Positions 38,515 to 50,800 of a stretch of DNA of 64,000 bases are shown piece by piece. Made by a program: the position numbers and the translations under genes. Source of the DNA: Dryococelus australis (taxonomy: Eukaryota; Arthropoda; Insecta; Phasmatodea; Phasmatidae). Within the stretch, counting starts at the first letter, position 1. Every line of letters begins with the position of its first letter. A model generated the notes under the pieces. That model saw nothing but the letters and a program-made list of their open reading frames with translations. It did not search any database and had not been told where the DNA came from. Where the stretch lies: assembly GCA_029891345.1 (NCBI GenBank), contig CM057006.1:47249556-47313555 (forward strand), in the 5' to 3' direction.

Positions 38515-39740
38515 GGGCGTGTACAGTGATCGCTTCGGGTTCCTTGGTGTTAGCATTAGCCTGATAAACAGGATGAAGAGTAGAGGACTAAGGATCGTCC
38601 CCTGCAGTACTCCTGCTCCGATCGTCTTTGGTGTTGAAATCTCCTCTTCCACTCGCCGGCAACAAGTCTGGCCTGCGAGGAATGATCGTAGCACATACAG
38701 TAGTGAGGACGTCATGTCGAACGGAGTCGAATGCCTTTTCGAGGTCCAGTATTAATAGGCCGCCTATTTTGCCTTTTACGAGGCGGGTTCGATAACTCGG
38801 GTCTTTCTTGTTAGGGCGTGGACTGTCGAGTGCTTCGGTTGGAATCCGTACTGGTATCGTGGCAGGAGGTCGTGTCTGGTGACCCCGTGAAGCAAATGAG
38901 TGAAAATTACCTTCTCACACACTTTAGAGATGCTGCTAATTAGTTAAATCGGTCTATATGATCCTGCAAGCTGGGGCGGTTTTCCCATTTTTGGGATCAG
39001 CACTATGATGGCGTCTTTCCAAGCATGTGGGTAATGGCCCATCAATAGCGTGGCATTTATGAGCCACTTGAAGTGGACGATCGCTTTTCGTTGGAGTTCT
39101 CTTAATAAGAGTGTTCGGTATTTCGTCTGCTCCTGATGCCGTTCTCGATTTCAGTTTGGAGAGGATATTCTGTTGTTCATTAGGGGTGACCAATGGAGTA
39201 GAGGAGGCAGGGTGGCCATCATCGATGACCAATTTGCTCGCCAGATTTTCTTCGTCGCTGTCGGAATCGTCACCGGAGAGACTTGTGGTAATTTGCCTGG
39301 GAGCGAAAGTTGAATGAAGGTGATTTGCTAGGGTTTCTGCATTCTGTCTGTTGGAGTAGACTAGTGATCTACCAACTTCAAGGGGGGGATGACGGTCGGT
39401 TTGTTCTTTAGACGCCTTATGCAGGACCACACTTTGTCTTTGGTGCGTGTGGCCGTTCGAAGGGTTTCCAATTGTAAAATGGAATGCCATTCTGCAGATT
39501 TCCATCTGCACGCTTTTCTGAGAACATTGTAGAGTGCTTTGTATACTGGGTGGCGAGAGTTCTGCTATTTCCAACGGGCAAGGTTTCGAATGGTAAATAG
39601 TGATCTTAGCAGAGGCAGAAGTGGTCTCTGGCTTTCCCTCGGGCATTTTAGGGGTATGGATTGGTCACCAGCACTCTTTATCAGGTCAGTGAGTGCTGCG
39701 AAACCATCCTTCAATTCCTGCGGCGTGTTGAATAGGGTGG
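38515..39740 (-). pseudogene. Jockey-type reverse transcriptase, partial
   Basis: The frame at 39646-38954 contains the conserved linker and fingers (SRTASGADEIPNTLIKR near 39130). Shifted frames follow with RYQYGFQPKHSTVHAL (near 38850), motif A in DLEKAFDSVRHDVL (near 38740) and motif B GVLQGTILSPLLFILF (near 38610; canonical is V-P-Q-G). The Asp of motif A is kept. Motif C and the thumb are absent. A stretch at 38505-38545 resembles 38803-38845, suggesting a rearrangement near the break. Confidence 0.88.
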
Positions 39741-40440
39741 TCAGATCAACAGCTTCGTTAATTTAAGGCCTAAATTTTTGCCAGTCTGTTTTAGCATAAT
39801 TGTATCTGGGCTTGGCAGCCAGAGTGAGACAGTCGAGTGTGCAGCACACAGGGGAAGTGGTCTGAGATGGCAGTGAAACCTACTGTTGCCTCCCGGACAG
39901 TTATGCCTGGAGGCGCTAGAAAAAATCCAGCGCTTGGGGGTGGCGATTTTCGGCATCTGGGACATATGTTGGTTCCCCAGGATGACAGATGGTGAGTCGG
40001 TGCGTTTGGATGTAACTGCAAAGTTCTGTGCCGCGTCTGTTTGCACTTTGGCAATCCCATTCTTGATGTCTGGTGTTAAGCTCCACCCCACAAAATCATG
40101 GGGTCTAGCTTTCGAATGGCCTCCAGGCCCTGTGTTGGTAATCGCTTGTCTGGGGGTATATACAAGCACACTATCGTTTTTGGGTTTACTTCCCCTCACG
40201 ATAGTTACTGCAGTAGCTTCGATGAGGTCCATGTCTAACAGGCCTCTTCCCTTGTCCTGGATGTTGTCTCGGATAACTATGCAAATGCAGCTGCTATCCC
40301 TGTTATGCCAATCACTCTGATGCATGCGGTATCCAGTTATTGCGATGTCGATGGTACAACTGAACGTCTCTGTTAATAGGAGTATGTCGATACAAAGGTC
40401 GACGAGAAGTTATAGGAGTTCGTTTGACCTTGTGGGGCAG
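39741..40440 (-). pseudogene. LINE endonuclease (EEP family)
   Basis: This apurinic/apyrimidinic-type endonuclease domain lies between ORF1 and the reverse transcriptase and nicks target DNA for priming. The frame 40325-39741 holds the core region (LIEATAVTIVRGSKPKNDSV, followed by VYTPRQ). In an overlapping frame, AISDHFPCVLHT near 39870 shows the S-D-H catalytic signature of the family end. A frameshift separates the two parts. The N-terminal Asn and Glu catalytic residues were not identified with confidence. Confidence 0.75.
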
Positions 40441-40449
40441 GGAGCATGC

Positions 40450-42050
40450 ATTCTAGATGGCTATGTGGAGGGACGACCTAATCATTGAATGCTGTGCAGA
40501 TATGCTGGTCTGGAATATTATCTCCATCTTCTGCATAGCGTTAGTCGCCTTCCTGACTTTTGCACATGTTTGTCGGATGATATGGATATATCTTTTTATT
40601 AGGTCGAAAATCTCCGTAAGGTCTGTAAAGGGAGAACTGGTGTTTCCCACTGTCGCCTTCTCCTGCGGCTGCCAGGACTGCGTGGTCGATGGACCACATT
40701 GTTTCTCAGTGGTATGCTGTGCCATGCTGGTGGATTGTTGGCCATCTGCATCTGCATTCGGGTGTTGGTATGTTTGCCAGTCTGGTTTTCATGGTGGTTT
40801 CATTTCTAGAAATTCGCCCTGGTTAGGCACGAGTCCAGCTTTAGGATTTTGTGGAGGAGCCTGTTTGGTGCATATTTGTGCCTGATGTTGTCAGAGTTCG
40901 AGGCGGGCATTGCAGTCCTTGTTGCCTCCCAAGTGTGACTCTCCACAGTTGGGGCAGGTTGGAGGTGTGGTTTTTGTGACGGGGTACTCATGTGACCAGT
41001 GGTTGCCAGCACACTTGAAACACGAGGTTTCCATGCCATAGTCGTTTGAATTATGCCCGTACTGCTGGCAATACCTGCACTGCTGTGGGCCAATTGGTCG
41101 GCATTTCTCTATGTTACTATGTAAATGCCTATTCGCATTATTTTCATTATCGCCGCTGCCTGTGTCCTCCCTTTCAAAGACACCTGGAATTTGCGGAATT
41201 TCATCAGGTTATCTCCTTTGTGTTCAAGTTGGTGCATGCGCCGCACTTGAAAGCCAAGATGTTTGAGTTCACCATATAGTTCATCTGCTGGCATGTCGGA
41301 CGGGATTTTGCTTATGGCGTTTGTGTTCTGGTCTTCCAGGAATGGCCGGGTGAATGGTTGAGCACTTTTTGCAGTCAGGAACTCCATCATGGTATTATGA
41401 GAGGTTTTGTCCGATGGGAAAAATTAGTTTCCTGCCCGTTCATTTTCACAGTGAAATCACCGAAGTTATTTTTGATTGTGCAGAGCTCTGACGCCTTGAA
41501 TGTTGCCTGGCAGAAGATGCCGGGTATGCACAGGGGCTTGTCCTTCATAGTTGTGTTTGCTTTCTTGAGTTGTGGATTGGATTTCGTTTGGGCTTTAGTG
41601 TTCACTTGAATGCTCCCTGATGCCACCTGGATGTCGGCCACATCCTTTGAGACTGGTGTATGGGCAATACATGGTTTGCCTTTCGCTATTAGCCAGATAT
41701 CAGTGAGATTTCTGGCAGGTATTTTTGACACTTTTCCTGAGTCAGGTGAGCTGAGTAGTTGTTTGTGTGATCACAAATTTGATGTACTGGAAGACTCACT
41801 GTGTTGCGATCTTGTCTCCATGTATTCATCTGTCACAATTGGCAAGGAGCCACGCCTGTTTTGGAGGCGGATTCTCTTTGCTATAGTGTAGCCAGGTTCT
41901 TGTTGGGTCTTTACTCCTGCTTTTTGTATGTACGAGATGCTGGGATTCTTGGGAGGTGACATTTGGTTGTGTGCATTCAGTACTGTTTTGTTAATCGAGA
42001 TATTCAGTTGCTCGTGATAACAAAGTTTTGCGCGAAAATCGTGCTGCAAA
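40450..42050 (-). pseudogene. Jockey-type ORF1 (Gag-like nucleic-acid-binding protein)
   Basis: Three frames join in order: 42049-41771 and 41731-41387 (N-terminal, low complexity), 41390-41109 (GELKHLGFQVRRMHQLEHKG, the domain preceding the knuckles in X-element/Jockey Gag proteins), and then three zinc knuckles at 41079-40912. The knuckles read CRYCQQYGHNSNDY, CFKCAGNHWSHEY and CPNCGESHLGGNKDC. The first two end in Tyr where Cys is expected; the third is complete. The tail continues to about 40453. The protein would bind element RNA. Frameshifts and stops show decay. Confidence 0.85.
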
Positions 42051-44279
42051 ACATGGTCGTGTAATCTGGACTCTAAGCCTGCAAAGGATCAACCTGACTT
42101 GGTGCGCCTTTCTGACGCCGTGGTGCACTGGTGGCGCACTACGAGTCACTGTAGGAAGTACTGTTTCACTGGCATCACGAGTTTGTGAGCTAATTGTGGC
42201 ACTGTAGTATCATACAATCGCAGTATATCTATAATTTGCACTTAGTGTCCCTTCTTCCAGTTTCATGTAAGCGAGAGTGGGCCAGTAGATTCGGGGAAAC
42301 ATAATATCCAGGGCATGGCGAGGGTCTTCTGCGTCCTGATGCTTTGGCGTGCCAGGCAGGGTTGCCAGATTGTTTTTGTTGAAGTCGTTTAAATGGCCAA
42401 TCATTTGTCGCCCAAATGTCACCCAACTTGATTACACTGATATTAAATGCATTTCTAAAATATAGTGTACATTTTTCATGTATTAGTGATCACAGTCATC
42501 ATGTGGGTCCTAAGAACCGGAACAATATCAGACCAAGATCGATAATTGTCAAGTTTGTGTCATACAGACAGAGAAATGAAGTTTTCATGGCCATTTCTAT
42601 CTTAAGTTCATAGATCATCACATGTGATAATATTTATTTGTTGCAGTCGTTATAAACCTGTGTGTGGTCAGATTAGTTTATGATTAGTTTTAAGTTTAAT
42701 CAATAGCCTGTGTTTATTTTTATATGTTGTGTGTTCTGCTCATGTGTGCATTAGAGTGTGTGCTTGACTTCAATGCTCTCTGGTGTGGGTCGCGGAGATG
42801 TCGTGGTGAGTACTGTATATCACTGTTGCTCTCAGTGGTGCCCTAATTGCTAGTCTTTCGTGTTCCACGCCCTTGCACTTTAAACATTGCAGCACACATT
42901 TATGAAAATTATCCTTTGAAATTAAGGCATAAAACACTGGAGGAAAATAGTGGGAATCCGAGGGCCCATATCCTTAAACACCTTGCAGCATTCGATTAAA
43001 AATCACACGCCAGTTCAAGGTATCACTTTTAATCGACGTCAAAATTCCACATCCTTCCATTGGATAACTTTACACTGGTGCACGTTTTACCTGCAGCGAA
43101 GGTTGGGCTGATGCAAATGTCGTTAAGCTCTCATAAATTAAGTGTGCTGGTTAAATTATCCTCGCCAGGAAATGCAAACATTTGGTGAGGTGAGGGGTGG
43201 TGTCCCGAGCGGTTAAAACGATAACGATTCCAAATAAACTAAGTATATTTCAGTTACATGACCAGTGCAAATAGTGCTGTCCACCCGGGCGCAGTAAATG
43301 AAAATGCGATCGCACACGGCCCGAACCCTCTCGGTGCTACTCGCCTGACTGACTTCCCTGCCATGGTGCAAGGGAGGGCAAGAGCGGGCCCACGTGCTGT
43401 GAAGGGATGTACTTGCACATGTGCTCAAACACTTCTGCCATAAAATTACATACATGATGGACACAACTCTGCATAAAAATATAAAAACATAAATTAATCT
43501 CACCTCCCTTGCGAAAATACAACATGAAATGACGTAGACATATTACTTAGTGGGGGTGAACAAAAATACACTTGAATGAAACACTGCAAATAGGGAGGTA
43601 TTGCACGAACTGTGGGTTTTACACGCTGTCTTTATTACACATGTGGACATGTGTCTCTTGGGTGTCCACATTCCCTTGCGATACTGAATTAATAAAGATA
43701 AAACTTTCGTACTCTTTGCGTATCACTTCACTGGGGGAGTCTGTTGTCATTCGGCCAGTAGAAGAATGTGGGATGCTACACTACCTGCCCCAGCTTACTC
43801 TCTCTCTGCACCTGCACTCCCGACTTCGCACTTACACTACACCACACCACGATGATCAATCGTAGAGCGTGCTTGTGTGCTATTCTGAGTGGGGAGCTGT
43901 TGGCCTTATAAATGGGCTAGGGTAGGGGATGAGCTCACGTCAGTAAAGTATTTGATTAAATATTAAAATTGTTATGTCTTTCACGATTTAAATGGTATAA
44001 TAGCAAATAAAAGTCTTGTCTTATTTAAGCATTATTTTTCGTGCCTAGTCCTGTTTTTCCATGACAGACATCTGCCCGGAGGGCTCTCGCAAGTTCTGAC
44101 GAATATATCTTCCCAACGACCTACCTGTCCGACCCTGTATCCCGACGGAATAGATCCAAGAGTGAGCTTATTTAAAGTATGACGCGTGCCACATACCCAC
44201 CTTCCAATAGTCTGTTTGCCCGCCGCACCGATTTTTCAACAACGCTGTGGGTGTGTGCACTATGCGCCGCTGGCGGCGC
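42051..44279. other. Non-coding, no recognised feature
   Basis: 42051-42430 may be 5' UTR of the LINE. A box-A-like string (TCCCGAGCGGTTAAAACG) occurs at 43202-43219, but no box B follows. No gene is supported. Confidence 0.45.
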
Positions 44280-44366
44280 AGGTGTAGTGCAATATAAGGT
44301 GCAATGCAAGGAGCTATGCAGGTGCAATGTAAGGAACAGTGCAGGTGCAACACAAGTGCGATGTAA
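44280..44366. repeat. Imperfect GGTGCAATG minisatellite
   Basis: Variants of (A/C)AGGTGCAATG(T/C)AAGGA recur at irregular spacing of about 20-30 bp. Confidence 0.65.
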
Positions 44367-46894
44367 ATCCCAGCGACATAGGATAACGGCCAAGAGCGCC
44401 ACTGGCGCAGTGATCTGGAAAGAGACCCTATGTCCCGGCTTTTGCTGGGAATGAGGAATTATTAGTGGGTGCGTATTATTTACAAGAGGGAAATGAAAGG
44501 CGGTGCAGAAATATTGGTGTACACTGGTTGCTTGGCAAAGCAACAAGACTACAGGTGTTGTGTTCGAAATATACACATTGACAACAAAAGAAAGAGAAGT
44601 TCAATTCAATAGGGTTTGTATTAACTTGGAAATGGGGATTGCAAATGTAATATTATTTATAAGCATACACCTGGGAATAATGCTGGATACATCTATACAA
44701 TGCTCAGAATTTTATTTATAATTGGAAGCACATATACTAAACTGAAAATACTTTATTCTTAAAATAGGACGACATTTTGTATATACTTATTAACTTTTAG
44801 AAATTGCGAGATTTATAAGCACAAAACTACACGTTAGTTTTCACTCCTGAAATACAATATGGCAATGGCGTGGGTATGCAGGTATGCCCAGCAAGTATAC
44901 AATTTCAAATTAAACAACCCAAGTATAGATCATGTGTGTACTTTACTGGGAATTCGGACATCACTAGTATATACATAATGGTGTCACTTCCAAGGACAGG
45001 TATGCGCAAATATGCATTTCTTGAGAATATGGACACATCCTAAAGGCTTGTTTACAATCAACTTGACGCAAAAATATAATCGCTAAATGTCGCCCTAAGA
45101 AAACTAGCATGTCTGTAATCAATATTATCACGATTAAAAATAAAAAGAATGTAGGTGTGTATATACAAATATTTTTGTTTGTGTTCAATATTTCAGAAGA
45201 GCCTTTAAAAAAAAAAGAGAGATTCTGCAGACTTAATAGTTACACGGAATCATTAAAAAATACATTTTGCATTATTTGTATATAGATTTCGTATAAAATG
45301 AACAAATTATATATGTACGGCGATAGTGGTGCTATCTCCTGCCAATCGGTTATAATATTTGCTTTCACTTGTTTGTGACGTCTTGAATTCTGATTAGTTG
45401 GTGTTAATCGTTAAACACAAAGACTTGAATGTTGGCCAACTTCTAACAACATCATGGGAACGTTTGACGTCGTTTGTAGCCAGAACATATACGATTTACG
45501 GATTCATGACTTATTGTAACTTCAACACAATTGTTGTCAGGCCTTAAGAACCCCCAGCACAAAAACCATCTCACACAAAGTATTTGTAGTATCCGGTAAT
45601 GTGCTTCTACCCTGAGTGGCCTTCGAACTATGCATGTGTTTCTACTCTCCTCTGCTAAGGCGAATGAGGGAAGGGGGGACCAGCACAGGAGCGAGAGCCA
45701 ACCACCTTGCCTTTCAGGCCGGGATGCGAGTTAGTGAGTCACCCACTGGACTCGAGCACGGTATTGTATGGACAGTTCAGGAGTATTTGGGTTCAGCTGC
45801 TCGCATGAAATTAAAAAAAAAAACGTTATAGCTTATAGATGCATAATACTTTTGTTAGTCTGTTCATGATTCCTGTTGGTGTTGTATATTTTTTGTTCCC
45901 CCTACAATTGTACAGTTATGAAATTACAATCTCAGCTATAGATTGTCTAGAAACGAAATCAGATATAAGCAAGCTCACATGCACAATTATCTTCAGGTTG
46001 TTGCCATTTGGTTCATTACTGGTTTCGTGCAAATATTATTAACAAAGTGATTACTTTTTAAAAAAATTTGAAATAATTTTGAGCCACAAGCATGTATAGA
46101 CTAATTTATATTTTGGCTGTTAAAGGGGATACACAAATTTTACTGCCCTCTCCCATCGAATTCCCTCGGATGATGCCCTCAGCATGAGTGATCACAGCCT
46201 CCCCCTATCCATAAATGCTTTCTTTGCAAACTACAGACTAAACCCCATGCAGACATTACGGTGGCACTAAGTCCCGTGTTCCCAAAACAAGAGAGAGAGA
46301 GAGAGAAAACTATTAAGGACACAGCTAGGTTATGGGGAATATACACCCAACAGTGTATTGTTGGGAGTGCAATGAAGCCGGCAGAGAGGTTTCTGAGCTG
46401 AAAGTGTATGCGTGCTTTGAGATATGTGGGTAAACAGCTGCTGTAGCGAGAAACGAGGATGCCACCGCATATATAGGCCACGCACGAGACTTGGGCAATG
46501 TCTTAGCCTACTGCTGTGCTGCAGGTGCCTGTGCCAGATGGGTAGACTGCATCTGCACCTAGTAAGAGCCCGATATCGATTACCGTCTACATATCTGCCT
46601 AAAGAATACCGTGGTAAGTGTTGAGTTTGTCGAGTGTGTGAGTTAGGGTGTATTAGCTACTTGGTTGCAAATCTTTCATCATTTTCAGTCATTTAGAAAT
46701 ATTTTTGAGAAAGTTAGATCTGTATTGAATTACTGATTGTCTTTCACGAGATGGGTGCAGAGTCAATTAACGTGAATTTAAGTAATAGAGTGGCCTCAGT
46801 CTTATTGTGTCCTTTTACTCTTTCTGACTAGTCATTCCACACAGTGCATTACCATTAACTTGTGCTACCTTAGGTCGCATGAACTAAGACAGTA
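44367..46894. other. Non-coding, no recognised feature
   Basis: AT-rich. A short GA microsatellite lies near 46290-46305. The frame at 45616-45831 is unrecognised. Confidence 0.45.
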
Positions 46895-46937
46895 ACAGTA
46901 TGTCCCATTTATCTTGACCACCCACAAATACTCCGTA
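46895..46937 (+). repeat. Left TIR of the mariner-like element
   Basis: Begins ACAGTATGTCCCATTTATCT; reverse complement of 60441-60483 at 36 of 43 positions. Confidence 0.85.
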
Positions 46938-47428
46938 CCTGGCACCAAATGAAAAATTGTTTCATGCAAAAATCGCATAACTGGAAAGAGGGAAATAATT
47001 GTGCAGAGTAGTCTGCCTTATAGCCAAATTTATTAGTAGTACAATAACATCAGTTTTTTAAATGGCGCTATGTATCCATTCGTGATAAGTTCATCAAGAC
47101 CAATTTCAACATGTAACACAAATGTACCAGTCTAATAAATAGATCGTTATTGAATCACCACAGACATTGGGACTCATAAGGGTTCACGAAAACCTGTTAT
47201 GTGATACTTTGTGGCACAATTGCGCTGCATGGTACAGTACAGTATGACACTGATGCTCTGAATTTGATGTAGGAGTGATATAAACAGTGCATGTACCCAG
47301 AGTTGTGAACCATATTCACAGAGGTCGCCCTTAAAAAAAGGAACACACAGGACGTGACAACCACTCAATCATTCATCCACGTGCAAGTGAACACAGTACG
47401 CTGCAAGGTGAGAGTTGTTGTAAGATAA
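46938..47428. other. 5' untranslated region of the mariner-like element
   Basis: Lies between the left TIR and the transposase start. No other feature is seen. Confidence 0.5.
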
Positions 47429-47607
47429 ATGTACTCCAACAACGACAAGGTAGAAATGCTGCTCATCTATGGAGAATGTAAATTAGCATATAAATGTGTT
47501 TGTATTATTTTAAAGTACACTGCAGTACGTTCAAGTAAGTTGTACTGAAACACATACACATTTCTGGTTGCAAGTAGGTCGCTAGGCAACCGTAATCATA
47601 TAAAAAG
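47429..47607 (+). pseudogene. Mariner-like transposase, N-terminal fragment
   Basis: ATG at 47429 opens a frame reading MYSNNDKVEMLLIYGECK. This matches the helix-turn-helix start (DUF4817 type: E-M-L-L-I-Y-G-E-C) that precedes DDE domains in insect mariner-like transposases. A stop follows at about 47543-47545; the frame beyond degenerates and is cut at 47607 by the Polinton. The domain would bind the element's own ends. Its C-terminal partner lies about 12 kb away at 59712-59965. Confidence 0.75.
47602..47607. repeat. Polinton target-site duplication, left
   Basis: aaaaag abuts the left terminus; the right counterpart at 59381-59386 is agaaag (5 of 6 matches). Six-bp duplications are the rule for Polintons. 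Confidence 0.75.
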
Positions 47608-47821
47608 AGTAGTATAGAAATGCCGATTCGAGCGCAACCGCAAAAAAATGGCTCAAAAAGTTGCGTTTCGGAGCAGTTGCAAAAAAAAAGTGAATCCAAA
47701 AGTGGCGTTTGGGTGCATCTGCAGAAATACACGTAAAAATTTGTGTTTGGGCGTAGTTGCAGAAAAAAAGTGGCTCAAAAAATTTGGATATGTAAAAATA
47801 AAATATTGTATATAATAAATG
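47608..47821 (+). repeat. Polinton left TIR with tandem subrepeats
   Basis: From the terminus inward, the TIR contains alternating words AAAAAGTTGCG, GCAGTTGCAAAAAAA and TGCATCTGCAGAAATAC in about two unit copies. It ends in TTGTATATAATAAATGG at the polymerase start. It matches the reverse complement of the right TIR, which has more units. Confidence 0.9.
47805..47821 (+). promoter_or_regulatory. Start-proximal TATATAATAAATG motif, polymerase
   Basis: TTGTATATAATAAATG ends on ATG at 47819. It is the same string as at 54042-54054, 57754-57767 and 59039-59056. Confidence 0.65.
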
Positions 47822-50800
47822 GCTGCAAATAAAATTCAACTGATATCTAATATGGTGACGACCATGACAATGAAAAGGCTAACACAAATGGTAATGTTTG
47901 GAAAGAATATAAATTTAAGAAAGATGTTTTTGCGAAAAGAAAGAAGAAGAAATCTCAAGAGAAGTATGTCAAGTGTGAAACTTGTAATCACTTTTACAAA
48001 CCATCTCTCATAAGAAGTAATCTTAAAAGTAGATTGCACAAAGGTCTTGCACCAATACATAATAAATCACAAGAACCAACAAATGCATGGGATTTTTTTT
48101 TAATATCACAACATTTAATATCAAAACAGAAGTTCCCACGAGAGAAACAAATGAAATGTGAAATTTGTAATCACTATTACAAACAGTCTCTCATAAGAAG
48201 TCACTTGAGAAGTAAAATTCATAAGTACACACTCAAATTCAGTGTAGAAGAAATCGAAACAGCATTTCAAAGTAGGATCAAAACTTATGCTGTAAATAAT
48301 GTGAATGCATACATAGACCCAAATAATTTCTTAAACGATGTAAAAGAAACTGTCATGGGACTAATTAATAAACATTTAAAATCACTCAAAGTGAACATGA
48401 AACACTTCAATGGGCACAAAAGGGTAATTGGTGAGAATATTGAATATATAGAAAGCTCCTTTAAAAGAAAGAACAAAATTATACTGAGATCGACTAATCT
48501 GGAAGAATATTATGACAACAGCATATCGAAAATCATAGCTGAGATGGGGGCTTTCAATATCTAAGAGGGATCTCAGTGGGAACTCAACAGAATATTTAAA
48601 CTAGACATGCGAATAAATAACTATTTACTATTCAAGGGCAGTTCTTATGTTGATCTCCCAGAAAAAAATCAAAACTAAGCAGGCAATAATTAATGTTAAG
48701 AACAATGATCAAAATAATTTTTTGTGGTCTGTTCTATCTGCTTTGCATCAAGTACAAAGAGACCCCCAAAGAGTGAATAAATACATAGCTTACGAACATG
48801 AGTTTGATGATGCACTTAAGGATTTGGAATTTCCAATGAAATCGGATAGCATACCAACCTTTGAGAAAAGTAGTGGAATTCATATTAATGTATACACATA
48901 GAAAGAAGATGATGGTGGTAAGAAATATATAATCTCCCCATTAAAAACAACAAAAAATAAGACGGATAACCACATTAATCTACTCTATATCAAAGATGAA
49001 AAGGACGACCACTACTGCTTGATAAAAAGTCTTTCGAGACTTATCGCATCACAAGTATCAAATAATGGTCACAAAATATTTATATGCGATAGATGTTTGC
49101 AACATTTCTACTCTGTAAATAAGCTAAAAGATCACGAACAAGACTGTCGAGATCACGATGGTGAACTACCATCTAAAGGAAAGGAAAAAATGACATATTA
49201 AGATTTAAAAACAAAAGTCATTCTTTGAGAGTTCCGTTTGTGATATATGATGATTTTGAATGTTTGTTGACTAAAATTGAAACTGGCCAACCAACCCTGA
49301 CGAATGTTACACGAAACCATACCAAAAACACGAGCCTATTAGCTTCTGTTACTATTTAGAATACGAACATGGATATTATAAACCGCCAGTAACTTATGAA
49401 GGATCTAATGCATCTACTGTATTCGTTAGAATGCTAATGGAAGAAGCAAAGTCTATTGGTGATATACACACAAATAAAAACCAATGCTTCCACTAACGCA
49501 GAAAGAACAAATTGTTTATGATACAGCTACCCATTGTCATATATGCGAAAAGCCTTTGAATGATGATTCTGTGAGAGACATGATCATCTTGTGGGGAAAT
49601 TTAAGGGAGCTGCACACAGAGATTGTAACTCATTGTATAGAAATCCATGTTTTGTCCCAGTGTTTATACACAATATATCTGGTTATGACACACATTCATT
49701 CATAAGAGATCTTGGCATCGATGAAAAGTAAATTGATCTAATTCCCAACAGCAAAGAAAAATATATTTCTTTTACAAAACATGTATGTGAAAGTGTAAAT
49801 CTTAGATTTATTGACCCATTTTAAATTTATGGCTAGGGATACCGATAAACTCTCTAGCAACCTTTCCAGAAGCCAATTTCAAGAAACGTGTAAGCATTTT
49901 TCCAATGAACTTCTTGACTTTGTTATAAGAAAAGGTGTTTGTCCGTATTACTACATGGATAGTACTAACACATTTTGTGAGACATCACTTCCATCCAAAG
50001 ATGCATTTTACAACAAACTCAATAAATGTGACATTACAGATGAAGATTACGAATTCGCGAGAAAGGTGTGGGAAAAATTCAACATAAAATCTCTAAGAGA
50101 GTACACAGAACTCTATAACAAATCTGATGTATTGATATTGTCTGATATAATGGAAAATTTTAGCGATGTGTGTCCCAATCATATAAGCTAGATCCAGCTA
50201 GACACAGCACCAGGGTTAGCGTGAGATGCTATGCTCAAACATACTAAAATAGAGCTGGAATTATTAACAGATTACGACATGATTTTGATGATATAAAATG
50301 TGTTTGTGGTGGAATTTCACAATGTTGTAAGCGATATGCTACAGCAAATAATAAATATATGAATACTTACGATAGTACAACGGAAATCTTTTATTTTACA
50401 TATCTGGACGCCAATAACTTATATGGATGGGCTATGAGCCAGTATTTACCCTATGGTGGGTTTAAGTGGACAAATACGAATATAGAAGTAACAAAAATAC
50501 TAGCTGATTATAGAAAAGGTTATATATTGGAAGTTGATTTGGAATACCCACATGAACTACACAATCTCCACAAAGATCTGCCATTGGCACCAGAGAATAA
50601 GATACTGGAAGGTTCAAAAAATCCCAAACTCTTGACTACTCTGGATAATAAAGGAAAATATGTATACTAAGTAAATCTTAAGCAATATCTATCTCTCGGA
50701 ATGAAGTTGAAAAAGTTCCATAGAGTTCTGAAGTTTGATCAATCAGATTGGCTCAAGTCCTATATTGATCTAAACACAAATATACGAACAAAGTCTACAA

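Larger units (their letters stand above)
38515..42050 (-). mobile_element. Jockey-type LINE, 3'-truncated
   Basis: Minus-strand order is ORF1 (42050-40450), endonuclease (40440-39741), then reverse transcriptase (39740-38515), the normal LINE layout. The reverse transcriptase stops just after motif B, so the catalytic YADD and thumb are lost at the junction with Gypsy-derived sequence near 38515. Loss of the 3' end is unusual for a LINE and implies a later deletion or rearrangement. The 5' UTR may extend to about 42420. Confidence 0.85.

Noticed and set aside
43202-43219. tRNA box-A-like string
   Set aside because: No box B or cloverleaf follows within tRNA distance.
44168-44576. Minus-strand frames rich in Cys, His and Leu
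   Set aside because: Shadow of the GGTGCAATG minisatellite.
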